25,928 nt of DNA from Laetiporus sulphureus 93-53 (lineage: Eukaryota; Basidiomycota; Agaricomycetes; Polyporales; Laetiporaceae), in NCBI RefSeq assembly GCF_001632365.1, contig NW_024468537.1, positions 1 through 25,928 on the forward strand. The letters run 5' to 3'. Both the position numbers and the translations under genes were made by a program. Each line of letters begins with the position of its first letter. The first letter of the stretch is position 1. This document shows positions 1 through 11,817 of this stretch, piece after piece. Under the pieces are notes generated by a model. That model did no database searches. It was not told the origin of the DNA and saw nothing but the letters and a program-made list of their open reading frames with translations.

Positions 1-40
1 TTCCAAATATGTACTTATATATAAAGTAATCCTAATTAGG

Positions 41-65
41 GAGCTCGGCATATAAGCCCGAGCTC
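41..65 (+). promoter_or_regulatory. TATA-like element enclosed by an 8-bp inverted repeat
   Basis: GAGCTCGG at 41-48 and CCGAGCTC at 58-65 are perfect inverted arms around CATATAAGC. A pyrimidine-rich tract follows at about 62-110, as is common at fungal transcription starts. No start codon of a recognisable gene follows closely, so the transcript it might serve is unknown. Confidence 0.3.
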
Positions 66-264
66 TCCTTGCCCCGCTCCATCATCCGCTCGCTCCTCCT
101 CCCGGATTCTGGCGAACGCTACATATTCAAAGCCTGCATCCGGGACGATTCAGGCCAGAGGTTTTGCCAGTGCTCAATCCATAGGAGGGTTAGGTGATTG
201 TGTGGCACTGCACACGAAAACGGAGCTTTCCTACATCAGACGTAAGGCCCACACAACTAACTGT

Positions 265-287
265 CTTATCTAGAAAGATAAGATAAT
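265..287. promoter_or_regulatory. Cluster of three GATA-factor motifs
   Basis: Within 23 bp there are three GATA cores: CTTATCTA at 265-272 (TAGATAAG on the other strand), GATAAG at 277-282 and GATAAT at 282-287. Fungal nitrogen regulators of the AreA/Nit2/Gln3 family bind HGATAR sites, often in clusters, and urea permease genes are known targets of nitrogen catabolite control. The cluster lies about 590 bp upstream of the permease start. Binding is inferred. Confidence 0.5.
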
Positions 288-798
288 CTTACATGAAATG
301 TCACCGGAAATTGGCTGCCTGCGCAGTATCTGCAACCCATCATGGCAGATTATATTGCAATTCATGTTCGTCATCTGTCCGACATTCACAGCTTGCGTTC
401 GAAACGATGCAAGCCACGATTTTTACTGAGTGATCAAGCCGAAGGAGGAGGTAGCGTGATCGTGGGGAACTATTTAACCGGCAGGCGAAATAACCACATG
501 CGGTCACGCTGGGGTTAGAGCGGGTTCCCCTCCTTCGCTCGCCCTGCCGCGCCGCCCCTCGTCTTTTTCTTTTTTCAATCATGCGACTGAGTGTATAGTG
601 GCAGACAACTGGGACTCGTCGTAACAGTAGCAGTGAAGTTGGAGGCCGATTGTATCAAGTGCCATCTATAGGTGCGCGTCAGATGGGCTGGCCCGCATTC
701 AGTCCCAAGTGATCCTCTCATCCAGGTACAACGGGGCCGACAAGTTTGCATCTGCGACGTTGTATTGCAGAGGGACTCGACGACCTTCGAACTTTAGA

Positions 799-806
799 CA
801 TATAAG
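799..806 (+). promoter_or_regulatory. TATA box of the urea permease gene
   Basis: CATATAAG lies about 70 bp upstream of the start codon at 876 and is followed by a CT-rich stretch and then a purine-rich leader. The spacing fits a fungal core promoter. Confidence 0.5.
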
Positions 807-875
807 CAGTTCTCTCACGACGCTCTCAAGTTCAGTGTAAGCGGACGGAAGACTCAACGTCTGCGGCAACACAAC

Positions 876-3338
876 ATGGCTACTTCAGATGGCATCGTCT
901 TCTCCCAGGGCACTGGATACGGCTACGTCCTCGGCATCGGCTTTTTCTTCGCTTTCGTCATGATGGGCATCTCCGCCCTGCAAAACCGCTACACAACCTA
1001 CAAAACGTCCAACGCGGAAGAGTATAACACCGCGTCGCGCTCCGTCAAGCCGGGTCTGATCGCCTCGGGCATCGTCTCCGCGTGGACGTGGGCCGCGACG
1101 CTCCTGCAGAGTTGCACGATCACATACGAGTACGGGATCTGCGGCGGGTACTATTACGCGGCGGGCGCGACGCTGGAGGTGTTCCTCATGTCTATCCTTG
1201 CGGTCCGGGTCAAGATGATCGCGCCGTATTGCCACACCTATCTGGAGGTCATCCATGCGCGCTATGGAAGCACTGCGCACTTTGTATTCGCCACCTTCGC
1301 CACGGTACAGATTCTGATCGCGTCGAGTATGCTGCTTCTCGGCGGGAGCGCCGTTGTGAATGCATTGACTGGAATGAACATCTATGCTGCAAACTTCCTG
1401 ATCCCTGTCGGTGTCATGATCTATGTTATCCTTGGCGGTCTTCGTGCAACATTCCTGTGTAAGCGATTCCCGCGATTTCTTCGAGATAGTGCTGAACTTG
1501 AAATCAGGCGACTATACCCATACGTCGATTCTGATGATCGTATTGCTATACTTCTTCTTTTACACGTATACGCGGAGCGATCTAATTGGAGGGCTGGACG
1601 GGATGTACCGCCTGCTACAAAAAGCTGGTGAAGAGCGTCCGGCCGCCGGGAACGAAGGCGGCTCGTATTTGACGATGAAATCAAATTGTGAGATTTGCAG
1701 TCTACTTCCGATATGCGCTTTCAACTGACACAGCTCATTGTTCATTGTCATGCAGATGGCCTCTGCTTCATGATCATTCAACTATCTGGTGCGTTCGGTG
1801 TCGTGACACTCGACCAAGTAAGGCCACCTTCTTGCAACTTCGCAAGGGTTGGTGCTGAGATCGCCCTTAGGGATACTGGCAACGCGCTATCGCATCGCAA
1901 GCAAAGACGACTGTCTACGCTTACCTGATGGGTGGCATCTCGTGGTTCGCCGTCCCGTTGACCATGTCGATGGTAATGGGCCTCACTGCCGTTGCGCTAG
2001 CTGACAGTGCGTAGCTTGCCTGCTACACTGTCATCATGGATGTCGTGATGACACACTTTGTAGGCCCATATTTCCCGTACCTTGGCGGCTTGACGGCCAC
2101 AGAGGTCGGCGACGGGCTGGCAGCACCAGCTGCCGTCATTGCCGTCCTGGGGAGAAGCGGAGCGGCTGCACTGGTCAGAGATACTTTTGGCAGTACCATG
2201 CGCTTCGCTGATGAAAATGATCTGGAAGCTACTCATACTGTTCATGGCGGTGACGTCTGCCGCGTCCTCAGAGATGATCGGCATGTCGTCCATCCTCACC
2301 TACGACATCTATCAGATCCACATCAATCCCCACGTGAGTCTCCTTTCATATCCCGATAAAAGTGGCATGATTACTGACATTATGATCCCCAGGCATCCCC
2401 GGCGCGCCTCATTCGCGTGTCGCACTTCATGGTCGGCGCGTGGGCGATCCTGATGTCGTGCATATCGAGCCTGTGGATCGGCATCGGCGTGTCGCTCAAC
2501 TGGCTCTACCTCTTCGCAGGCATCCTCTACACGCCTGCAGCAGGCCCGATCATCATGACGATGCTCTGGCGGAAGCATACGGGCGCCGCAGCGGTCGGCG
2601 GCGCGCTTGGAGGACTGTGCATGGGCATCATGACGTGGTTGCTCGTGGCGAGGTTCCACTATGGCGAGCTGACGATCACGAGTACGGGTGCGTACGCGAG
2701 TCATAGTGGTCTTCGATGACATTGACATCGTGGCGCAGGAAACACGTACTCCACGATGGCGGGAAACCTTGCGTCCTTGTGCTGCGGCGCTATCTTCTCT
2801 GCGCTTATCACTTTGGTTAAGCCCGACAACGAGTTTGATTGGTCGCAGACCAAAAACATCAACCCGCATGGTCGTGCGCTCGATCGTGAACGAGCGAGGA
2901 TGACGGAGGAGTTCGCAGAGAAAGCACAGGAATCTCCGCTTGAGAAGACGGCTTCAGCCGAAAGTGACGAGCAGCCAGAGTACTACGAGACACTCGGCAA
3001 GTCGTTGACATCCGCAGCATGGGTGTCTGTCATCCTGAGCTTCATCATTGTCTTCGTATGTCTCCCCTCTTCGTAGCAACGTGTGTGCCGAGGTCCTGAC
3101 TGTTCGAGACATTTTGCAGCTGATCCCGATCCCGCTCTTCCTCTCGCACTACATCTTCTCGCTGCGCTTCTTCAAGGCATGGATCATCATCAGCATCATC
3201 TGGCTCATTGTTGCAGCAGTCATCACGATCATCTTGCCTGTATGGGAGAGTCGGGAGGCCATGTTGGATATCGGGCGGGGGTTGTGCAGGGATCTGTTCC
3301 GGAATAGGCGGAGAGCAGGATCGAGAACTCAAGCATAA
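876..3338 (+). CDS. DUR3: Urea active transporter (Dur3-like Na+/solute symporter family)
   Basis: This is a plasma-membrane secondary transporter of the sodium:solute symporter family. Fungal Dur3 takes up urea, and also polyamines in yeast, by proton symport. My splicing gives nine exons: 876-1458, 1508-1687, 1756-1817, 1871-2006, 2064-2173, 2229-2333, 2393-2687, 2739-3055 and 3120-3338. They sum to 668 residues with phase kept at every junction. Family landmarks include NAEEYNTASRSVKPGLIASG near residue 45, GGLRATFLCDYTHT near 190, DQGYWQRAIAS near 275 and SSILTYDIYQIHINP near 390. Hydrophobic segments run throughout, with a charged loop near residues 545-580 and a basic tail. The internal introns are 48-68 nt. 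The GATA cluster upstream suggests nitrogen control. Substrate is assigned by family only. Confidence 0.93.
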
Positions 3339-3676
3339 AACGCGTAGATTGATCTATGTTCTGCTACACATCCGGCGTAAAATGCAGGCATGGTCCGTCA
3401 TAAAGGCCTCGCTCATCGGGATAGTCGAGTAAACCGTCAACTTGTAGTATTAGTTGGTGTCTTTCAAGCTCGTCAAAGGTACCCTGCCTGAATTTTTCCA
3501 CGGATCGCTATCTAGGTTCTTCAGGCAGATGGTTATGACGGTGACCCACATACCGCCGAGATGGCATCACTTCTCAGGGTGTTCCTGAGTAAGCTGACTG
3601 CATATGCATATATAGATAGACCGGAGGCGTCGAGGAAGGCAGCAAGTCTCCCGTGAAATCTGCCATCAACCTCACC
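3339..3676. other. Spacer between urea permease and reductase copy 1
   Basis: No gene is seen. The left edge of the tandem duplication falls at about 3445. The reductase promoter block, with an interrupted palindrome (CTCAGG at 3573-3578, CCTGAG at 3584-3589) and a TATA box at 3609-3615, is on the right. The block recurs upstream of copy 2. Confidence 0.6.
3609..3615 (+). promoter_or_regulatory. TATA box of reductase copy 1
   Basis: TATATAG lies about 62 bp upstream of the ATG at 3677. The same element sits at the same distance before copy 2, so it was copied with the gene. Confidence 0.5.
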
Positions 3677-5435
<1,759 letters not shown>

Positions 5436-5607
5436 AATTAGTCAGCGACGAGTCAGGTAACTCGGTCAGTTAGTATTAGTATCGAAATTGCAGATATCCC
5501 CGCGCATCTGGACGAACTTGATCGATAAATCGACTAAGCTCAAATCTTCATTTGCCTGGCGTACCATCTGCGCGTTCTCGCGTTCATTAGACTGGTCGAT
5601 CTCCAAG

Positions 5608-6118
5608 TACAGTAGACTATCTCATAATGCATGATCTCATAATGCATAATATCTCATAATGCATGATCTCATAATGCATAATATCTCATAATGCATGATC
5701 TCATAATGCATAATATCTCATATCGCATATTGCATGACCAAATTTGGATTTTATGCATTATCAGATTGGAAATTTGACCTATTTTGGATGATGTGCGCAT
5801 GAAAATGGTGTTGGCAAGGTGTGAACATGTATGAGAGCTATCTATCATAGCAAAATTTTCATTTGCTTCTCCGTGTCTGGGCCTGAAAGCACTCAAAAAT
5901 CACACCCCACAGTCACCAAGGAACTCGCATTACTGCCTTATCTGTATGTACTTACAGAGTTTCACACAAATCCCTTGGAAAGTCACCAGGCGTGACAACT
6001 GCTCAGTGAAGGGTCACAATTGTCACATTATGTAACACAATGTGACACATCTGGTAATCTCATAATGCATAGCCTGAGCCGGGAACCAACTTTATGCATT
6101 ATGAGATAGTCTACTGTA
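5608..6118. mobile_element. Non-autonomous Tc1/mariner-type MITE, 511 bp
   Basis: The ends are perfect 25-bp inverted repeats (5608-5632 and 6094-6118), each with an outer TA then CAGTAGACTATCTCATAATG. TA is the expected target-site duplication of Tc1/mariner elements. There is no transposase frame inside, so it would need an enzyme supplied elsewhere. The left arm holds a 32-bp tandem array (5618-5713), and an inner copy of CTCATAATGCAT occurs at 6059-6070. The interior is AT-rich, with a 9-bp inverted repeat (TGTCACATT / AATGTGACA) near 6019-6045. The unoccupied counterpart site is in unit 2 near 8477. Superfamily is inferred from TIR and TA; no match was run. Confidence 0.88.
5618..5713. 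repeat. Three perfect 32-bp tandem repeats inside the MITE
   Basis: Units lie at 5618-5649, 5650-5681 and 5682-5713, with a degenerate fourth start at 5714. Each unit contains CTCATAATGCAT twice, so the sub-terminal motif of the inverted repeat is amplified six times. The core ATGCAT is itself palindromic. Repeated sub-terminal motifs often serve as transposase binding sites in DNA transposons; that role is inferred here. Confidence 0.9.
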
Positions 6119-6431
6119 TGAGATTAAACGTTCGTATACTGTGAAACCAATTTCACCACTCATCTGCAGCGATCATGAGCGAAGAAATGTATGTGAACAA
6201 AAGCGCAAATTAAGCACAAGCAGTGGCGTCATTCCTGTCGTTGCATTCGCGTCTTGATCACACTATATAGTATTATTTGGCGTCTTTCAAGTTCGCCAAA
6301 GCGCTGAACCGTGTCCCATCTACGTTCTTCCACGGCTCAATGCTATCTGAGTTCTTGAGGCAGATGACGGTGACCCACAGACCGCCGAGATGGCGTCACT
6401 TCTCAGGGCATTCCTGAGTAAGCTGACTTCA

Positions 6432-6438
6432 TATATAG
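6432..6438 (+). promoter_or_regulatory. TATA box of reductase copy 2
   Basis: TATATAG sits about 62 bp upstream of the ATG at 6500. The upstream block with the CTCAGG/CCTGAG interrupted palindrome (6402-6407 and 6413-6418) is also retained, so copy 2 could still be transcribed. Confidence 0.45.
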
Positions 6439-6499
6439 ATAGACCGGAGGCGTCAAGGGAGACAGCAAGTCTCTCGTGAACTCTGCCGTCGACCTCACC

Positions 6500-8269
<1,770 letters not shown>

Positions 8270-8456
8270 GTTTAGCCAGCGACGAGTCAGGTAACTCGGT
8301 CAGTCAAGATCCGTCTGAATTAGTATCGAAGTTGCATATATCCCAACGTATCTGGACGAAATTGATCGGCAAGTCGACTAAGCTCAAATCCCCATTTGCC
8401 TGGTGTATCATTTGCCCGGACGAGTCTATGATCAAGGCGGCGCGTTCTCGCCTGTA

Positions 8457-9882
8457 TTAGGCTGGTCGATCTCCAAGTATTGAGATTACACGCTCATATA
8501 CCGTGAAAACAATTCCACCACTCAACTGCAGCGATCGTGAGCGAAGAAAAATATGCAAAGAAAAGCTCAAGTTAAGCACTCACCACCAAACGAGCAAGCC
8601 GTGGTGTCGTCCCCGTCCAGAACCGCAAGATCCCCTCCTCCGTGAAGATCCGGTATGCGCAGTGGAACGAGTTGCGATATGCTTGCCGCGCCTCGAGCGA
8701 TTGCATTCGCGTCTTGATCACACTATAATTCTCCAGTGAGCATAGCAGTGTCTGACTGCATATGGGGTGCGTACTCGAGAGGCATTGTCGTGTATACAGT
8801 GACAAGGCCGGCGATGGCGCCGATGCCGAACGTCATCCCGCTAGAGAGGGTCTGACCCGGCGCCGCCGTGCTCAGGACGAATTGCTTGAGCGTCGTGTAT
8901 GTCGTGAAGCGCACGGCAGAATTCGCCCCTGTAGCGTCACTTCTTAGATAGCGCGCTCAAATGAAGTGCTTTGAGATACCTTGGCGCATCATCTAGCAGT
9001 TTCGTACAGTGAGTTCAGAGATAAGCTTGGTAGATATTGTGAACAGACCACAGGGAAGAGACCACGGTATATACCGCTGATCCCCTCGTCTCGAACGATG
9101 GAAACCGTCCCGTGTACAAGACCGCGATACCTAGGATTCGGGCTCTTGGCATCGTCGATGAGCTTCGTTCTGCAAGGACGTTAGCATTGACAAAGAGCGG
9201 TCTTGTTGTCAACGCGTACTTGATTGTTTCCGATGGTGTCACGGCAAATATCGCCTCCATCACACCAGCACCAAGACCAGCTATGCAAACTCTCAATGTC
9301 AACCCCCTCATGAATGCACGTGGGCTCGCCCACCTGCAAGACTCCTCGGCGCGCTCACTTTGCCCTCATGACAAGAATGTATGAGATGATTTAAGGTATG
9401 TCCGATGGACTGTATGCTGCAACTCACCTCCGAATCTGCCAGCATATGCTTGAAGTGGTCGTACGAGACGAACCTGACTCCAGCCTTGGCCGAGTTACCT
9501 GATAGCAGTCGATCGCAACGCATATAGTTGGCAGGAAGAGAGCAGACACGTACCAACGACCAGTGCCATACATCCTGAATAGAGTCCCGAGATTCCCTTC
9601 GCCTTCACGGTCGTGCGGATGATTGTCCACGGGCTCTCTCTCTGAACACCGTTGTCAGATTCGCGCTGCACAGACCTGACCGCTCTTATGCGAAGTATGC
9701 GCGCACCTTCCCGCTGAACTGAGAACGCGTCTTCACGTACTCGGTGGGGTACGTGATGAACCTGTCACCTGGATGAACTGAACGCTGCGAATCGACCGAG
9801 GAGCTGAACGCGCTCACGCCTCGACCGCGCCGGCAGTCGTCCCTGCGATGAGAGAGTGCAACGGCTTCTCCTTCTTAGACAT
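8457..9882 (-). CDS. CTP1: Mitochondrial citrate/tricarboxylate carrier (SLC25A1/Ctp1-like)
   Basis: This inner-membrane carrier of the SLC25 family most likely exchanges citrate for malate or another tricarboxylate and so exports acetyl units for lipid synthesis. Manual splicing gives 284 residues, normal for the family. The three carrier signatures are present: YPTEYVKT (27-34), TPSETIKT (118-125) and MPLDVIKT (213-220). Other landmarks are FVSYDHFKHML near 80, GLGAGVMEAIFAVTPSETIK near 105, and RLARLVLSGGIVFTVYE near 258. The start is the ATG complementary to 9880-9882, giving MSKKEKPLHSLIAGTTAGAVEA. The last exon (to 8457) lies past a short intron and is easy to miss. It is convergent with reductase copy 2, about 190 bp apart, and its 3' end was copied into duplication unit 1. 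Confidence 0.9.
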
Positions 9883-10652
9883 GATGGGGCGATCTGCTGC
9901 TCTGTATCGTCAGTTGACGAGTGTGGTGTGGAGGGAGCAAGCAAGCAGGCCAAGCCGGCAGCAGTGGTGGCCGGATGGTCGTTTCATGGCAAATCCGACT
10001 TATACGTAGGCGTTTCCCATGGAACAAATTCATTTTTCTATAGCAGCAATTCACGAGCGAGTGTTGTTGTCGTGTGAGCAAACAGTCATGTCGCTTGATT
10101 ATTCGTGCATGACCCTCTACACGTTATATACGCGATACACTCCGATACTAATTGATCTCATCTAGAACGCGAGCTCACTTCGTGCGCAGACCCACTGGAA
10201 GAATATTATGGGTAGCTGAAAGATACACCGACGCGGTGGAGGTTGAGCAAAATCACGATAAATGTCGCAGCATCGGTGTGCAGCCCCTGAAATGTCCCAC
10301 GGCTCGAGCAAGACGTCGGTCAGCAGATGGAACAAATGAGACCGTTATGCTCTCATAGACTTGGATTAAAAGAAGGCAGTTTGTCGAGCCCATAACTCAG
10401 CATGCAGAGTGACGTCACATTCAACGGCTTTGGACTCCATGCGAGCTCACACAATTGCAATGTGTATTCATGCACAACTAGCGAATGCACAACTAGCGAT
10501 ATATTGATGCGATTTCCCGTCTCTGTTGTACAAGTCGAGCGAGAGTTCATCTAGGCAAGAAATGGGAACGTGAGGCCATATAGGAACGGATAGAACACGA
10601 AGAAACTGACAAAAAGTCCAACTCCAGCATCGCCAACTCGCCCATCCTCTGC
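9883..10652. other. Spacer between carrier promoter side and IF1 3' end
   Basis: No gene is recognised. The left part should hold the carrier promoter (minus strand). On the minus strand a TATATAAC-like element lies near 10123-10131, which is rather far upstream to be certain. A perfect 15-bp tandem duplication sits at 10470-10499. The short frames on both strands have no recognisable domain. Confidence 0.5.
10470..10499. repeat. Perfect 15-bp tandem duplication
   Basis: ATGCACAACTAGCGA occurs twice head to tail (10470-10484 and 10485-10499). It lies in the spacer downstream of IF1 and probably reflects replication slippage. Confidence 0.9.
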
Positions 10653-11116
10653 TTACTTCGAGTTCTTCTCGACCTCAGCATGTTGCTTCTCCAGGTCGGC
10701 CTACGGGACACGTGCGCATTGTTAGAGAAAAGGGCACTTTTCAGTATGCGATGAACTCACGAGCTCCTTCTTCTTCGCTTCAATCTGAAGATACGAATTA
10801 GCCTACGAATGTAGCAGAGGCAGGGTTGAGTACATACGGCGGCCTTGAGCTTCTTCAGCTGCTCCTTCTCTTGTTGGCGAACATAAATGTCTACAGAGCA
10901 TTAGAGTATGTCCTTGATGTATTATCCCGACACGGCTTACTTTCCTCTCCCCTCTCCTTATTACTAAATGCGCGACCACAATGAATCAGATGACGGCAAT
11001 ATGCGCAAAACGGATCAAACATACGTGAGCTTGTCCTCTGGCGAGTAGAACCGCACGCCGGCGGGCGCAACGCGCGGCACGCGGCGGGCGGAGATGGCGG
11101 TGAATCTGGCGAGCAT
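10653..11116 (-). CDS. INH1: Mitochondrial F1F0-ATPase inhibitor protein IF1
   Basis: IF1 binds the F1 catalytic sector and blocks ATP hydrolysis when the membrane potential falls. Splicing of five short exons gives 79 residues. The first about 23 (MLARFTAISARRVPRVAPAG) are basic, lack acidic residues and look like a matrix-targeting presequence. The core matches the family: NKERGEENIYVRQQEKEQLK (32-51), with the conserved Tyr and the RQ.EKEQL segment of the inhibitory helix. The tail KKKELADLEKQHAEVEK is a predicted coiled coil, as used for dimerisation. Most exons are under 60 nt, so no long open frame exists and the gene is easily overlooked. It is divergent from the ATP synthase subunit H gene, 138 bp away. 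Confidence 0.87.
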
Positions 11117-11254
11117 CGTGGACTGGGTTAGCGAGCGGGGCGTATGCAAGCTTTATGCACGACGCGTAGAGTGACGGCAGAGTCGAGTCCGTACTCCGAG
11201 CCCTACCGAGGCTGCACGCGTGACCTACGTCACGTCACACTTTTGCTCTTGACC
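11117..11254. promoter_or_regulatory. Shared divergent promoter of IF1 and Atp14
   Basis: Only 138 bp separate the two start codons. The stretch contains ACGCGT twice (11162-11167 and 11216-11221) and two adjacent CRE-like cores, TACGTCA at 11226-11232 and ACGTCA at 11232-11237. There is no clear TATA box. Motif roles are inferred; ACGCGT is the MluI cell-cycle box sequence, and ACGTCA is the half site of ATF/CREB-type bZIP factors. Confidence 0.65.
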
Positions 11255-11817
11255 ATGTCGTCGACCGTCCTCAGGCAGGCGTCCTGCGCCGTACGTCTCT
11301 CTTCTTGGGTGGTGTAGATGCGCTGTGTTGAGGCTTTTGTGTATAGGCTCGTGCATTCTCGCGCTCATGCGCATTCTCGACCTCTGCGGTTGCACGGAAG
11401 GGTACGTGACAGACAGGTCGCGCCGGTGCGGGTACGCACTCGAGCTTAGCTTACCCCGGAACGCGTAGACGTCGTGCAGGATCTCTATCTCAAGGAGCTG
11501 AGGGCATATAAGACACCTCCGCTTGTGCGTTGACTCTCGTAGATGCAGGTCTGGCGAACGTTTGCTGATGTACACGAACCCAGCCGAAGGACGCACACGT
11601 CGGTGTGGTCAAGGCCTGGTCGGCACCCCCCGTGCCTCAACCCCCTACTCTCCCTGTCGACCTCTCGGCTGAATTGTCGGCATACGATGCTGCGGAACCC
11701 GTAGCTGCTGGCGAGGTTAAGGTCACCGTCCTCGAGCCCGAGGAGACGGTGACTGGCGCGGAGACTTTCCTTTCGTTCCTCGAGGCGGATGAACCCAAGA
11801 AGGAGGCGCATCATTAG
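11255..11817 (+). CDS. ATP14: ATP synthase subunit H, mitochondrial (Atp14-like)
   Basis: Subunit h is a small acidic peripheral-stalk component of fungal F1F0-ATP synthase. Four exons splice to 126 residues: MSSTVLRQASCA, then ARAFSRSCAFSTSAVARK, then DVVQDLYLKELRAYKTPPL, then PKDAHVGVVKAWSAP to the end. Introns begin at GTACGT, GTACGT and GTGCGT. The N-terminal 30 residues lack acidic residues, are rich in Arg, Ser and Ala, and resemble a mitochondrial presequence. The VQDLYLKELRAYK and KDAHVG.VK segments and the acidic C-terminus (LSAELSAYDAAEP...FLSFLEADEPKKEAHH) match the Atp14 family as I know it. The stop is TAG at 11815-11817. Its divergent partner is the ATPase inhibitor, which acts on the same enzyme. 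Confidence 0.87.

Larger units (their letters stand above)
1..875. other. Upstream region of the urea permease gene; no coding gene seen
   Basis: I find no convincing coding sequence here. A minus-strand frame at 340-582 is Arg-rich with no recognisable domain and reads like chance. The stretch holds a TATA-like element inside an inverted repeat at 41-65 followed by a CT-rich tract, a GATA-motif cluster at 265-287 and the TATA box of the downstream permease at 799-806. It is best read as a promoter and spacer, possibly with the 5' end of an unrecognised transcript near 60-110. Confidence 0.6.
5587..6267 (-). pseudogene. Degenerate 3' fragment of the citrate-carrier gene, split by a MITE
   Basis: Read on the minus strand, this matches the last two exons of the intact carrier at 8457-8727. 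The penultimate-exon remnant (about 6206-6267) has lost roughly 80 nt of coding sequence and also the bases holding the last intron's donor site. The last-exon remnant keeps its CTGCAG acceptor (6162-6167) and frame through FTVYERLIS, and is then cut by the MITE. The remainder, ending in GDRPV and a stop, resumes at about 5607-5588. It has no upstream exons or promoter, so it is a by-product of the duplication rather than a working gene. Confidence 0.85.

Noticed and set aside
340..582. 80-codon minus-strand frame upstream of the permease
   Set aside because: Arg-rich start, no domain, no supporting promoter; reads like chance.
885..1280. 131-codon minus-strand frame opposite the first permease exon
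   Set aside because: Reverse shadow of a GC-rich coding exon; Arg/Asp-rich translation with no family resemblance.
5618..5713. CRISPR-like or centromeric/telomeric satellite
   Set aside because: The 32-bp units are head to tail without unique spacers and lie inside a TIR-bounded element; the motif belongs to the terminal repeat.
5608..6118. Autonomous transposon with its own transposase
   Set aside because: Only 511 bp, AT-rich, with no frame resembling a DDE/D transposase.
11605..11817. Separate 70-residue protein starting MVKAWSAPP
   Set aside because: It is the last exon of the Atp14-like gene; an intron joins it to the upstream exon encoding DLYLKELRAYKTPPL.
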